Counted from the stretch's first letter, positions 50,479 to 60,704 are shown. The stretch is DNA of 64,000 bases from an uncultured Rhodospirillaceae bacterium (GCA_903941105.1 CAJANL010000099.1:1-64000); one strand, 5' to 3'. Program-made: numbers and translations. Notes: generated from the sequence alone by a model not told the origin.

Positions 50479-52695
50479 ATGCCCCGCTTCGGCCTCGGCC
50501 AATCGTTCACGCGCGTCGAGGACCGCCGCTTCCTCACCGGAAGCGGCCGTTTCACCGATGACATCAGCCTGCCCGGACAGGCCCATGCCGTGGTGGTGCG
50601 CTCGCTGGAGGCCCATGCCGACATCCGCCTCGACGTGGCGGCCGCCCGCGCCGCTCCCGGCGTGCTGCTGGTCCTCACCGGGGCCGACGATTTGGGCAGC
50701 CTGCCCTGCGACTTCATGCCCAAGAACCGTGATGGCTCGACCTCGACGCCGCGCCTGCGCCCGGTGCTGGCCTATGGCCGCGTGCGCTATGTCGGCGAGG
50801 CCGTCGCCTTCGTGGTGGCCGAGACCCTGGAGCAGGCCCGCGACGCCGCCGAACTGGCGACGGTGGACGCGGCGCCGCTGCCCACCATCGGCGCCACCGC
50901 CGCCGGTGAGACCGCCTTCGACTGGGAAATGGGTGACGCCGCCGCCGTGGCCGCCGCTTTCGCCGCCGCCGCCCGGGTGGTCGAGCTGGATCTGGTCAAC
51001 AATCGCCTCGCCCCCACCGCCCTGGAGCCGCGCGGCTGCCTCGCCCGCCCGCTGGAGGGGGGGCGGCTGGAACTGGTCGCCGGCAGCCAGGGGGTTCACG
51101 AAGTCCGCGACGGTCTGTGCCGCGTGCTCGGCCTCGGCCACGACCGATTGCAGGTCATCACCCCCGACGTGGGGGGCGGCTTCGGCCTCAAGATCAGCCC
51201 CTTCCCCGAGGAGGCCATGGCGCTGGTGGCGGCCCGCCGACTGGGCCGCCCGGTGAAGTGGACCGCCGACCGCAGCGAGAGCTTTCTCTCGGACACCCAC
51301 GGCCGCGACCATGTCAGCCATGCCCGGCTGGCGCTGGACGCCGATGGCCGTTTCCTCGCCCTCCAGGTGGAGACCACCGCCAATCTCGGCGCCTATGCCT
51401 CGCACTATGGCGCCTTCGTGCCCAGCTTCGCCGGCACCGCCATGCTGCCGGGCGTCTACGCCATCGGCGCCTTCCACGCCCGGGTCACGGGCGTCTACAC
51501 CAACACCACCCCGGTGGATGCCTATCGCGGCGCCGGCCGGCCCGAGGCCAGCTACCTGATCGAGCGGCTGGTGGATGTCGCCGCCCACGACCTTGGCATG
51601 GCGCCCGAGGCGCTACGCCGGCTGAACTTCATCCCGCCCGAGGCGATGCCGTTCCGCACCATCGGCGGCAAGACCTATGATTCCGGCGAGTTCGCCCGGG
51701 TGATGGATGCGGCCCTGGCCCGCGCCGACTGGGCCGGCTTCCCCGCCCGCCGGGCCGAGGCGGCGGCGCGGCGGCGCCTGCGCGGCATCGGGCTGGCTTA
51801 TTATATCGAGGTCTGCGGCGGCACCAGCGGCGAGGATGTCGAACTCGCCATCACCCCCGAGGGTGGCGCCCTGCTGGTGGTGGGCACCCAGTCCACCGGC
51901 CAGGGCCACGAGACCGCCTTCCCCCAGATGGTGGCGGCCGAATTGGGCCTCGCCCTCGACAAGGTGCGCTTCCTCCAGGGCGACAGCGACCGCATCGCCA
52001 GCGGCGGCGGCACCGGCGGCTCGCGCTCGCTGAGCCAGCAGGGCGGCGCCATCGCCCAGGCGCTGGACGCCATCATCGCCGCCGCCAGGCCCACCGCCGC
52101 CCGCCTGTTGCAGGCCGAGGACGGCGAGGTCGCCTTCGCCGCCGGCCGCTTCACCGCCGGAGCCCGTTCGGTCGACTTCTCCGAGGTGGTGAAGGATTGC
52201 GGGCCGCTGAGTTCGTCGTTGCGCTTCAAGCCCAAGGCCAACACCTTCCCCAATGGCTGCCACGTCTGCGAGGTCGAGGTCGATCCCGACACCGGCGAGC
52301 CCGAGATCCTGCGCTACACCATCGTCGACGATGTCGGCGTGGTGCTCAATCCACTGCTGCTGAAGGGCCAGATCGTCGGCGGCGCGGTGCAAGGCATCGG
52401 CCAGGCGCTACTGGAGCACGCCCGCTACGACACCGACACCGCCCAGCCGCTGACCGCCAGCCTGGTGGATTACGCCCTGCCGCGCGCCACGCATATCCCG
52501 CCCATCGACTTCACCACGGTGGAGATCCCCTGCCGCGCCCACCCGCTGGGGATCAAGGGCGCCGGCGAGGCCGGCACCATCGGTGCCGCACCGGCGGTGA
52601 TCAACGCCTTGTGCGACGCGCTCCATCTCCGCCACCTCGACATGCCGGCGACGCCGCTGGCGTTGTGGACCCGGTTGCAAGGCGCCACGCCGTGA
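50479..52695 (+). CDS. Xanthine dehydrogenase-family molybdopterin-binding (large) subunit
   Basis: FTRVEDRRFLTGSGRFTDDI; VRYVGEAVAFVVAET; DVGGGFGLKISPFPEEAMALVAARRLGRPVKW; YRGAGRPEASYLIERL; GAGEAGTIGAAPAVINAL. Confidence 0.94.
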   Translation: MPRFGLGQSFTRVEDRRFLTGSGRFTDDISLPGQAHAVVVRSLEAHADIRLDVAAARAAPGVLLVLTGADDLGSLPCDFMPKNRDGSTSTPRLRPVLAYGRVRYVGEAVAFVVAETLEQARDAAELATVDAAPLPTIGATAAGETAFDWEMGDAAAVAAAFAAAARVVELDLVNNRLAPTALEPRGCLARPLEGGRLELVAGSQGVHEVRDGLCRVLGLGHDRLQVITPDVGGGFGLKISPFPEEAMALVAARRLGRPVKWTADRSESFLSDTHGRDHVSHARLALDADGRFLALQVETTANLGAYASHYGAFVPSFAGTAMLPGVYAIGAFHARVTGVYTNTTPVDAYRGAGRPEASYLIERLVDVAAHDLGMAPEALRRLNFIPPEAMPFRTIGGKTYDSGEFARVMDAALARADWAGFPARRAEAAARRRLRGIGLAYYIEVCGGTSGEDVELAITPEGGALLVVGTQSTGQGHETAFPQMVAAELGLALDKVRFLQGDSDRIASGGGTGGSRSLSQQGGAIAQALDAIIAAARPTAARLLQAEDGEVAFAAGRFTAGARSVDFSEVVKDCGPLSSSLRFKPKANTFPNGCHVCEVEVDPDTGEPEILRYTIVDDVGVVLNPLLLKGQIVGGAVQGIGQALLEHARYDTDTAQPLTASLVDYALPRATHIPPIDFTTVEIPCRAHPLGIKGAGEAGTIGAAPAVINALCDALHLRHLDMPATPLALWTRLQGATP

Positions 52696-53645
52696 GCATC
52701 GACACCGCCACCATCACCGAGGCCGGACGCCTGCTGGCCGCGGGACAGCTGGTGGCGTTTCCCACCGAGACGGTCTACGGGCTGGGCGGCGACGCCACCA
52801 ACGACCACGCCGTGGCCGCCATCTTCGCCGCCAAGGGCCGGCCGACCTTCAACCCGCTGATCGTCCATGTCGCCCGGGTCGAACAGGCCGAGGACCTGGT
52901 GGTGGTCGACCCGCGGGCGCGGCGGCTGATGGCGCGGTTCTGGCCGGGGCCGCTGACCCTGGTGCTGCCGAGGCGGCCCGGCTCGCCGGTATCGCTGCTG
53001 GCCAGCGCCGGGCTCGACACCATCGCCATCCGCCTGCCCGACCACGCCATCGCCCGCGCCCTGATCGAGGCGGCAGGACGCCCCCTGGCCGCTCCCTCGG
53101 CCAACCGCTCCGGCGGGGTCAGTCCGACGCGGGCCGAACATGTCGACGCGGACCTCGCCGCCCTGGTGCTGGACGGCGGCCCCTGTCGGGTGGGGGTGGA
53201 GTCCACCGTGCTCGATCTCTCCGGCGACCACCCCGCCCTGCTGCGCCCCGGCGGAATCCCGCTGGAGGAGCTGGAGCGCGAGCTGGGCCCCCTGCTGCGG
53301 ACAGAGAACCCCACCGCCCCCAAATCCCCCGGCCAGCTGGAAAGCCATTACGCCCCCGGGCTGCCGGTGCGGCTCGACGCCGAGGAACCACATCCCGGCG
53401 AGGCGCTGCTGGGCTTCGGGCCGGGCGCCGCCGAGCTCAACCTGTCCCCCTCCGGCGACGTGGCCGAGGCCGCCGCCAACCTGTTCGCCATGCTGCGGGC
53501 GCTGGACCGCCCCGGCTTCAGCGGCATCGCGGTGCGTCCGATCCCCGAACACGGCCTCGGCCTCGCCATCAACGACCGCCTGCGCCGCGCCGCCGCCCCG
53601 AGGCTCCAGCCCCCGAAGCACCAGCCCCCGAAGCACCAGCCATGA
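52692..53645 (+). CDS. L-threonylcarbamoyladenylate synthase (Sua5/TsaC family)
   Basis: AGRLLAAGQLVAFPTETVYGLGGDATND; KGRPTFNPLIVHV; APSANRSGGVSPTRAEHV; SPGQLESHYAP. Confidence 0.95.
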   Translation: MSIDTATITEAGRLLAAGQLVAFPTETVYGLGGDATNDHAVAAIFAAKGRPTFNPLIVHVARVEQAEDLVVVDPRARRLMARFWPGPLTLVLPRRPGSPVSLLASAGLDTIAIRLPDHAIARALIEAAGRPLAAPSANRSGGVSPTRAEHVDADLAALVLDGGPCRVGVESTVLDLSGDHPALLRPGGIPLEELERELGPLLRTENPTAPKSPGQLESHYAPGLPVRLDAEEPHPGEALLGFGPGAAELNLSPSGDVAEAAANLFAMLRALDRPGFSGIAVRPIPEHGLGLAINDRLRRAAAPRLQPPKHQPPKHQP

Positions 53646-55039
53646 GCATCACCGAACGTCTGGCCGCCATCGTCGGCGCCGGCAACCTGCTGACCGAGGC
53701 GGCCGACCTCGCCCCCTATCTCTCGGAGGAGCGCGGCCTGTTCCACGGCGCCGCCCTGGCGGTGGCGCGGCCCGGCTCGACCGCCGAGGTGGCGGCGGTG
53801 GTGCGCCTGCTGGCCGCGGAGGGAGTCGCCGTGGTGCCCCAGGGCGGCAATACCGGCCTGTGCGGCGGCGGCGTGCCGGCGGCGGGGGCGGTGGTGGTCT
53901 CCACCGAGCGGCTGAACCGCATCCGTGATGTGGACGCCATCGACTTCACCCTGACCGCCGAGGCCGGCTGCGTCCTGGCGACGGTGCAGGAGGCGGCCGC
54001 CGGGGCCGGCTGCCTGTTTCCGCTCAGCCTGGGGGCCGAGGGCAGTTGCCGCATCGGCGGCAATCTTTCCACCAATGCCGGCGGCGTCAACGTGCTGCGC
54101 TACGGCAACACCCGCGATCTGGTGCTCGGCCTCGAAGTGGTGCTGCCCGACGGCCGGGTGTGGAACGGGCTGAAGCGGCTGCGCAAGGACAACGCCGGCT
54201 ACGACCTGAAGCAGCTGTTCATCGGCGCCGAGGGCACCCTGGGCATCGTCACCGCCTGCGTCCTCAAGCTGTTCCCCCGCCCGCAGGAGGTGCAGACCGC
54301 CCTGGTGGCCATCGCCGAGCCCGAGGCCGCCGTGGTGATCCTGGCGCGGACCCGCCGGGCCAGTGGCGACGCCGTCACCGCCTGCGAGCTGGTGCCGCGC
54401 ATCGGGTTGGAGCTTGGACTGAAGCATGTCCCCGGCGTACGCGATCCCTTCGCCAGGCCCCACCCGTGGTACCTGCTGGTGGAACTGTCGTCGTCCCGCC
54501 CCGGTGGCCTGCGCGAGGCACTGGAAGGCGTACTGGCCGAAGCCCTCGACGAAGGACTCGCCATCGATGCGGTGCTGGCCGAGAGTGGCGAACAGCGCAA
54601 AAGCCTGTGGCGCATCCGCGAAGGCGTCCCTGAGGCGCAGAAGAAGGAAGGCGGCAGTATCAAGCACGACGTGGCGGTGGCGGTGTCACGCGTCCCCGAA
54701 CTGATCGCCCGCGCCACCGCAGCGGTCGAGGCGGCGCTTCCGGGAGTGCGGGTGGTGGCGTTCGGCCACCTCGGCGACGGCAACATCCACTTCAACCTGA
54801 CCCAGCCCCACGGTGCCGACAAGCAGACCTTCCTGGCGGAATGGGAACGGCTCAACCGGGTGGTCCACGACATTGTCGTCGCGATGGAAGGCAGCATCTC
54901 GGCCGAACACGGCATCGGCCGGCTCAAGCGGGGTGAACTGGCCCACTACAAGGACGCGGTGGACATCGACCTGATGCGCCGCATCAAGACGGCCCTCGAC
55001 CCCCGGGGGCTGATGAATCCGGGCAAGGTAGTGCCGTAA
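53642..55039 (+). CDS. FAD-binding oxidase/dehydrogenase (GlcD / D-2-hydroxyglutarate dehydrogenase-like)
   Basis: GVAVVPQGGNTGLCGGGVP; GSCRIGGNLSTNAGGVNVLRYGNTRDLVLGLEVVLPDG; GNIHFNL; SAEHGIGRLKR. Confidence 0.94.
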   Translation: MSITERLAAIVGAGNLLTEAADLAPYLSEERGLFHGAALAVARPGSTAEVAAVVRLLAAEGVAVVPQGGNTGLCGGGVPAAGAVVVSTERLNRIRDVDAIDFTLTAEAGCVLATVQEAAAGAGCLFPLSLGAEGSCRIGGNLSTNAGGVNVLRYGNTRDLVLGLEVVLPDGRVWNGLKRLRKDNAGYDLKQLFIGAEGTLGIVTACVLKLFPRPQEVQTALVAIAEPEAAVVILARTRRASGDAVTACELVPRIGLELGLKHVPGVRDPFARPHPWYLLVELSSSRPGGLREALEGVLAEALDEGLAIDAVLAESGEQRKSLWRIREGVPEAQKKEGGSIKHDVAVAVSRVPELIARATAAVEAALPGVRVVAFGHLGDGNIHFNLTQPHGADKQTFLAEWERLNRVVHDIVVAMEGSISAEHGIGRLKRGELAHYKDAVDIDLMRRIKTALDPRGLMNPGKVVP

Positions 55040-55116
55040 GTTCAGGTGGGCTTGACGCCATCCCCGCAACGTCCTTCACTTGGCGGCACAAAAAAGAATC
55101 GCCGAGGAACGCCCCC

Positions 55117-56877
55117 ATGCCCGTCTTCACGCCGCCCGTCGTCGACATGCTGTTCGCCATCGAGGAAGCGGGTGAGCTTGCCCGGGTCTCCTCCCTGCCC
55201 GACTACGAGGAAGCGACGCCCGATCTGGTCACCGCCGTGCTGGCCGAGGCCGGACGGTTCGGGGCCGAGGTGCTGGCACCGCTGAACGCCATCGGCGACC
55301 GCGAGGGCTGCCACCTCGACAACGGCCGCGTCACCCTGCCCAACGGCTTTGCCGCCGCCTATCGCCAATTCGTCGACGGCGGCTGGAACGCGGTGCCGTT
55401 CAATCCCGACCACGGCGGCCAGGGGCTGCCCTGGCTGGTGGCGACGGCGGTGCAGGAAATCTGGCACGCCGCCAATATGTCGTTCGGCCTGATCCCCATG
55501 CTGACCCAGGGTGCGGTGGAGTGCCTGAACGAGCACGCGACGCCCGCGATCAAGGCGATGTTCCTCGACAAGCTGGTGTCGGGCGAGTGGACCGGCACCA
55601 TGAACCTCACCGAGCCCGCGGCCGGTTCCGACGTCGGCGCGCTTCGCTCCAAGGCCGAGCCCGACGGCGACCGCTGGCGCATTCGTGGCCAGAAGATCTT
55701 CATCACCGGCGGCGAGCACGACGCGCCGAGCAACATCATCCATCTGGTGCTGGCCCGCGTCCCCGACGCGCCGACCGGAGTGAAGGGCATCTCGCTGTTC
55801 GCGGTGCCGAAATACCTCGTCAACCCCGACGGCTCGCTGGGCCGGCGCAACGACGTCAAGTGCATCAAGATCGAGGAGAAGCTGGGCATCCACGGCAGTC
55901 CCACCTGCGTCATGGCCTTCGGCGAGGACGAGGGCGCGGTGGGCTGGCTGCTGGGCAAGGAGAACCAGGGCCTCACCCTGATGTTCACCATGATGAACAA
56001 CGCTCGCCTGGCGGTGGGCCTCGAAGGCATCGCGGTGGGCGAGCGCGCCTACCAGAAGGCCGTCGCCTACGCCCGCGAGCGGGTCCAGCACGTGGCCATC
56101 ATCAACCATCCCGACGTGCGGCGCACCCTGCTGACCTCGCGGGCGCTGGTGGAGGCGACGCGGGCGCTGGCCTACTACACCGCATCGCGCATCGACATCT
56201 CCAAGCGCCATCCCGACGCCGACCTGCGCGCGCACACCCATGCCCGCGTCGAGCTGCTGACCCCGGTGGTCAAGGCCTGGGGCACCGCCTCGGGCATCCA
56301 GGTCGCCGACATGGCCATACAGGTGTTCGGCGGCATGGGCTACATCGAGGAGTCGGGGGTCGCTCAACACCTGCGCGACGCCCGCATCACCGCCATCTAC
56401 GAGGGGACCAACGGCATCCAGGCCATGGACCTGGTCAATCGCAAGCTGCTGCGCGATGGCGGCGCCGCCTTCCGCGACCTGTTGAATGAGATCCGCACCC
56501 TCGACGCCGAGCTGGCGGCGGCCGGGAGCGAATCCTGCACCGTGATCCGGCACGCCCTGGAGCAAGCGGTATCGGCCGCCACGCGGGCCGCCGATTTCAT
56601 TCACGCCGGCCACGGTGGCGACGCGGCACTGGCCGGCGCCGCGGCCTCGCCCTTCCTCGAACTGGTGGGCATCACCTGCGGCGGCTGGATGATGGCCCGG
56701 CTGGCGCTGGCGGCACACCGGCGCATGGCGGACGGCGCCGATGACCCGTTCCTGCCCGCCAAGATCGCCACCGCCCGCTTCTTCGCCGAGGCGCTGTTGC
56801 CGAAGACGGGAGCGCTGCTGGCCGCCGTCCAGGCCGGTTCCGGCAGCATCCAGGCCTTCCGCGACGACTGGTTCTGA
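55117..56877 (+). CDS. Acyl-CoA dehydrogenase (large, DmdC-like)
   Basis: MNLTEPAAGSDVGALRSKAEPDGDRWRIRGQKIFITGGEHD; VFGGMGYIEESGVAQHLRDARITAIYEGTNGIQAMDLVNRKL. Confidence 0.94.
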   Translation: MPVFTPPVVDMLFAIEEAGELARVSSLPDYEEATPDLVTAVLAEAGRFGAEVLAPLNAIGDREGCHLDNGRVTLPNGFAAAYRQFVDGGWNAVPFNPDHGGQGLPWLVATAVQEIWHAANMSFGLIPMLTQGAVECLNEHATPAIKAMFLDKLVSGEWTGTMNLTEPAAGSDVGALRSKAEPDGDRWRIRGQKIFITGGEHDAPSNIIHLVLARVPDAPTGVKGISLFAVPKYLVNPDGSLGRRNDVKCIKIEEKLGIHGSPTCVMAFGEDEGAVGWLLGKENQGLTLMFTMMNNARLAVGLEGIAVGERAYQKAVAYARERVQHVAIINHPDVRRTLLTSRALVEATRALAYYTASRIDISKRHPDADLRAHTHARVELLTPVVKAWGTASGIQVADMAIQVFGGMGYIEESGVAQHLRDARITAIYEGTNGIQAMDLVNRKLLRDGGAAFRDLLNEIRTLDAELAAAGSESCTVIRHALEQAVSAATRAADFIHAGHGGDAALAGAAASPFLELVGITCGGWMMARLALAAHRRMADGADDPFLPAKIATARFFAEALLPKTGALLAAVQAGSGSIQAFRDDWF

Positions 56878-56878
56878 A

Positions 56879-56905
56879 CCCTCCCCGCCCCAACGGGGGA
56901 GGGAG
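56879..56905. terminator. Inverted repeat between acyl-CoA dehydrogenase and lptF (terminator-like)
   Basis: ccctccccg-ccccaa-cgggggaggg hairpin 2-3 nt after stop; T-tract weak. Confidence 0.45.
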
Positions 56906-56945
56906 GTTGCCGCCGGGCATAATGGATGGCTATAATCCGGCCGCA

Positions 56946-58070
56946 ATGAACGGGATCACACGCTACATTTTGCGCCAGCTGACAGTGGGGATGCTACTCG
57001 TCTCCATTGCGCTGACGCTTGTGCTGTGGCTGACCCAGTCGCTGCGCTTCATCGAAATGATCGTCAACAAGGGACTCTCGATCATCGGCTTCCTGACGTT
57101 GACCATGCTGCTGATGCCGACCTTCCTGGTGGTGATCATTCCGATTTCCCTTTTCGCTGTGGTGCTTTTCACCTACAACAAACTCAATGCCGACCGCGAA
57201 CTGGTGGTATTGCGCGCGGCGGGTTTGAGCCATTGGGCGCTGGGCCGGCCGGCCCTCATCCTGGCCTTGGCAGCGACGGTGCTGGGCTTCATGTTGACGA
57301 CCTGGATCATACCCAACACGGTGCGCTCGTTCCGCGAGATCCAGTGGACGGTCCGCAACGACCTCACCAACGTGTTGCTGCAGGAAGGCACCTTCAACAA
57401 GTTCGGCGAAGGCCTGACCATCTATGTGCGCTCGCGCAGCGCCAGCGGCGAACTGATGGGCCTGCTGGTCCACGACCGCCGCAACCCCACCAAGGCGGTG
57501 ACCCTGATGGCCGAGCGCGGCGCCCTGGTCTACACCGATGCCGGCCCCCGCGTGCTGATGGCCAACGGCAATCGCCAGGAGGTCACGCCGGGCACCGGCA
57601 AGTTCTCGCTGCTCTATTTCGACAGCTACACCGTGGATTTCGCCACCGCCTCCGGCACCAAGGCCGACCGCTTCCGCGATGCCCGCGAGCGCAGCATCGG
57701 CGAATTGATAAGTGTCGATGAGCGGGAGGTCGGCAGCAGCGAATACCGCCGCTTCAAGGTCGAGTTGCACCAACGGGTGACCTCGCCGCTCTACAATCTC
57801 GGCTATACCCTGATCGCGCTTGCCGTGCTGCTGACGGCCTCATTCAGTCGGCGCGGCCAGGGCGCGCACGTGATGCTGGCGGTGGGGCTGATGATCGCCA
57901 CCCAGGCCGCCGCGCTGGGAGCGTCCAATCTGACCACCTCCAGACTTGCCTTCCTGCCGCTAATGTACCTGAATGCCCTGTTACCGGTCTGTGCCGGCAT
58001 CTGGGTGTTGTTGAATCCGCCGCGCCGACGTTCCCGGGCGCCGGCCGTCAACCGTCCCGTCGAGACCTGA
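56946..58070 (+). CDS. lptF: LPS export ABC transporter permease LptF
   Basis: ITRYILRQLTVGMLLVSIALTLVLWLTQSLRFIEMIVNKGLS; YNKLNADRELVVLRAAGLSHWAL; EGTFNKFGEGLTIYVRSR. Confidence 0.93.
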   Translation: MNGITRYILRQLTVGMLLVSIALTLVLWLTQSLRFIEMIVNKGLSIIGFLTLTMLLMPTFLVVIIPISLFAVVLFTYNKLNADRELVVLRAAGLSHWALGRPALILALAATVLGFMLTTWIIPNTVRSFREIQWTVRNDLTNVLLQEGTFNKFGEGLTIYVRSRSASGELMGLLVHDRRNPTKAVTLMAERGALVYTDAGPRVLMANGNRQEVTPGTGKFSLLYFDSYTVDFATASGTKADRFRDARERSIGELISVDEREVGSSEYRRFKVELHQRVTSPLYNLGYTLIALAVLLTASFSRRGQGAHVMLAVGLMIATQAAALGASNLTTSRLAFLPLMYLNALLPVCAGIWVLLNPPRRRSRAPAVNRPVET

Positions 58071-58091
58071 GCGAGAGCGAGAGCCCATCCC

Positions 58092-60704
58092 GTGCCCCGT
58101 CCCCCCCGCCTCCTGGTTGCCACGCTTGCCGCCACGGCCCTGTCTGCCGGAACAGTGCGGGCCGAGACCCTGTTCGGCGAGCACTGGCCGGAAAGTGGCG
58201 GCTGGGGCCAGGCCTGGGTCGACGAGGCAGCACCCGGCCGCCCCGCCTCCGGCCAGACTCTGCCCCCGGCGCCCACCGGGGTGGAAACGGTGTTCGGCCA
58301 GTCCTGGCCCGAAGTGGGTGGCTGGGGCAATGCCTGGGGCGACGACGAAGCGCCGGCCGCTCCGATACGCGACCGCCGCGCCCCCGTGCCGGTGCCCGTG
58401 GCGGCGGCGCAGCCCGGCGCGGCTCCCGTGGCTCAGCCGGCTCCCCAGCCGGTGGCCGCCGACGATCGCGCCGCCGCTGCCCAGGCGCCCCGGTCCGCGC
58501 AAGCGGACGGCGAGCGCCCCGACGCCGCCCGTCAGCAGCCCCCGGGCATGCGCAAGGGTAAGGCGCGGAAATTCGACACCGCTACGGAAGATTCGCCGAT
58601 CCAGCTGACCGCCGACCAGGTGGTGCACGACCGCGACCTGGGAATCGTGACGGCGGCGGGCAGGGTCGAGATCATCCATGAGGGGCGCACGCTGACGGCG
58701 GACAGCATCAGCTACAACCTCAAGCAGGATGTGATGGCCGCCTCGGGCAGCGTCACCCTGATCGATCCGACCGGCGACGTCACCTTCACCGACTATTTCG
58801 AGATCACCGGCGATTTCAAGAACGGCGTCGCCCAGGAAATCCGGGTGCTGCTGGCCGACCATTCCCGCATCGCCGCACTTTCGGCCCAGCGGATCGGCGG
58901 CGAACGCACCGAATTCAACCGCGCGGTCTACACCGCCTGCGAGCCGTGCCGCAGCGACCCCAAGCGCAGCCCCATCTGGACCGCCAAGGCCGAGCGGGTC
59001 GCCCATAACCAGTCGGAACGGACCATCGAATACCGCGATGCCTGGATCGAACTGGGCGGCGTGCCGATCATGTACACGCCATACCTGTCCCACCCGGATC
59101 CCACGGTGAAGCGCCAGACCGGCTTCCTCGCCCCCACGGCGGGAATGAACAGCAACCTAGGCGCCTCGGCGACCATCCCCTATTTCTGGGCCATCAGCGA
59201 TAACGAGGACCTGACCGTCAGCCCCCGCTTCTTCTTCCCGCAGACCGCGACCACCCAGCGGGTGGGCGTCGAGGACACCGACACCACCATCATGAAATCG
59301 GTTCTGCTGGCGGCGCAGCATCGCTGGGTCGGTAACGGCGGCGAGACCAAGACCACCGCCAGCCTGACCGGCGACCGCAATTCGGGCGACATGCGGGGCC
59401 ACATCGACGCCCGCGGGCAGTTCGACCTCAACCGCACCTGGCGCACCGGCTACCAGCTGCAGCGGACCAGTTCCGACAATTATTCGAACCTTTACGGCAT
59501 GCGGTTCGAATCCGAGCGCCCCTGGCTGACCACCCGGCCCTACCTGGAAGGGTTCGGGCGCCGCAACTACGCCATGGCCGAGGGCTATTCGTTCCAGGGC
59601 CAGCGCAACACCGACGATCCCGGCAACTCGCCCTTGGTCCTGCCGCACGCCCTGTATTCGTACATCGGCGATCCCGGTTGGCGGGGCAGCTTCTGGACGG
59701 TGGACAGCGACGTCCTGGCCTACAGCCGCGCCGAAGGCACCGATGCCCAGCGGCTGTCCATGGAGAGCGCCTGGAACCTGCCGTGGACCACCCGGTTCGG
59801 CGAGGTCTATCTTCTGCGCGCCTCCATGCGCGGCGACGGATACCACGCCAACGACCTGGACAGCACGGTCGCGGGCTCGCAAAGCGCCACCAGCGGCCGG
59901 GCGGTGCCGCAGGTATCGCTCAATTGGCGCATGCCGTTCGCCAACTCCAGCGGCATGCCGCAGACCATCGAGCCCATGGGAATGATGGCGGCGGGACCCA
60001 ACGGCGGCAACCCGGCCAAGATCCCCAACGAGGACTCGCTGTCGTTCGCGCTGGATGAGAACAACGTACTGCGGCCGAACCGGCTGGTTGGACTCGACCG
60101 CGTCGAGGGCGGTGTCCGCGGCGGCTACGGCCTGCGCTGGGTCGGCTACCCGGCTCGCGGCGGGGCGATGACGGCGCAGGTGGCACAGGGATGGCGCGGC
60201 CATGCCGACAGCACCTTCGGCCGCAACTCGGGGTTCACCGAGAATTTCTCCGACTACGTCGGCCGGGTGGGCTTCATCCCCAATTCCAACCTGTCCCTCA
60301 ACAGCCGGGCGCGCCTGGACAAGGACACCGGCGAGATGCGCAGCAATGTGAGCTCGATGAACCTGGGGCCGCCGGCGCTGCGGGCCGGCCTTTCCTACGC
60401 CTGGGTCGATCAGGTCCGGAGCGATGTGGGCGTCATCTACCCGAAACGTCAGTACGTGCTCTATTCGCTGTCATCGGCCCTGTCCCAGTATTGGCAGGTG
60501 AGCGGCACGACCAATTACGACCTTACCGATGAGGGTGGAAATCTCGGCTGGACGGCGAATATGACCTACAATGACGAGTGCTTTGCCTTCGTCACCCGCA
60601 TGCGCCGTTTCAATACCACCGACGAAACGCTTCTCTCAGGCTTCGACGTGACGTTCAACCTGGTATTCAAGACCCTCGCCGACGTCCCGATCAACTTGTT
60701 CTAG
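58092..60704 (+). CDS. lptD: LPS assembly protein LptD
   Basis: Signal peptide; OstA-like (PIQLTADQVVHDRDLGIVTAAGRVEIIHEGRTLTADSISYN); C-terminal barrel (LTPYFWAISDNEDLTVSPRFF). Confidence 0.95.
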   Translation: MPRPPRLLVATLAATALSAGTVRAETLFGEHWPESGGWGQAWVDEAAPGRPASGQTLPPAPTGVETVFGQSWPEVGGWGNAWGDDEAPAAPIRDRRAPVPVPVAAAQPGAAPVAQPAPQPVAADDRAAAAQAPRSAQADGERPDAARQQPPGMRKGKARKFDTATEDSPIQLTADQVVHDRDLGIVTAAGRVEIIHEGRTLTADSISYNLKQDVMAASGSVTLIDPTGDVTFTDYFEITGDFKNGVAQEIRVLLADHSRIAALSAQRIGGERTEFNRAVYTACEPCRSDPKRSPIWTAKAERVAHNQSERTIEYRDAWIELGGVPIMYTPYLSHPDPTVKRQTGFLAPTAGMNSNLGASATIPYFWAISDNEDLTVSPRFFFPQTATTQRVGVEDTDTTIMKSVLLAAQHRWVGNGGETKTTASLTGDRNSGDMRGHIDARGQFDLNRTWRTGYQLQRTSSDNYSNLYGMRFESERPWLTTRPYLEGFGRRNYAMAEGYSFQGQRNTDDPGNSPLVLPHALYSYIGDPGWRGSFWTVDSDVLAYSRAEGTDAQRLSMESAWNLPWTTRFGEVYLLRASMRGDGYHANDLDSTVAGSQSATSGRAVPQVSLNWRMPFANSSGMPQTIEPMGMMAAGPNGGNPAKIPNEDSLSFALDENNVLRPNRLVGLDRVEGGVRGGYGLRWVGYPARGGAMTAQVAQGWRGHADSTFGRNSGFTENFSDYVGRVGFIPNSNLSLNSRARLDKDTGEMRSNVSSMNLGPPALRAGLSYAWVDQVRSDVGVIYPKRQYVLYSLSSALSQYWQVSGTTNYDLTDEGGNLGWTANMTYNDECFAFVTRMRRFNTTDETLLSGFDVTFNLVFKTLADVPINLF

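Noticed and set aside
55042-56946. 634-aa minus-strand ORF
   Set aside because: Antisense shadow of the acyl-CoA dehydrogenase.
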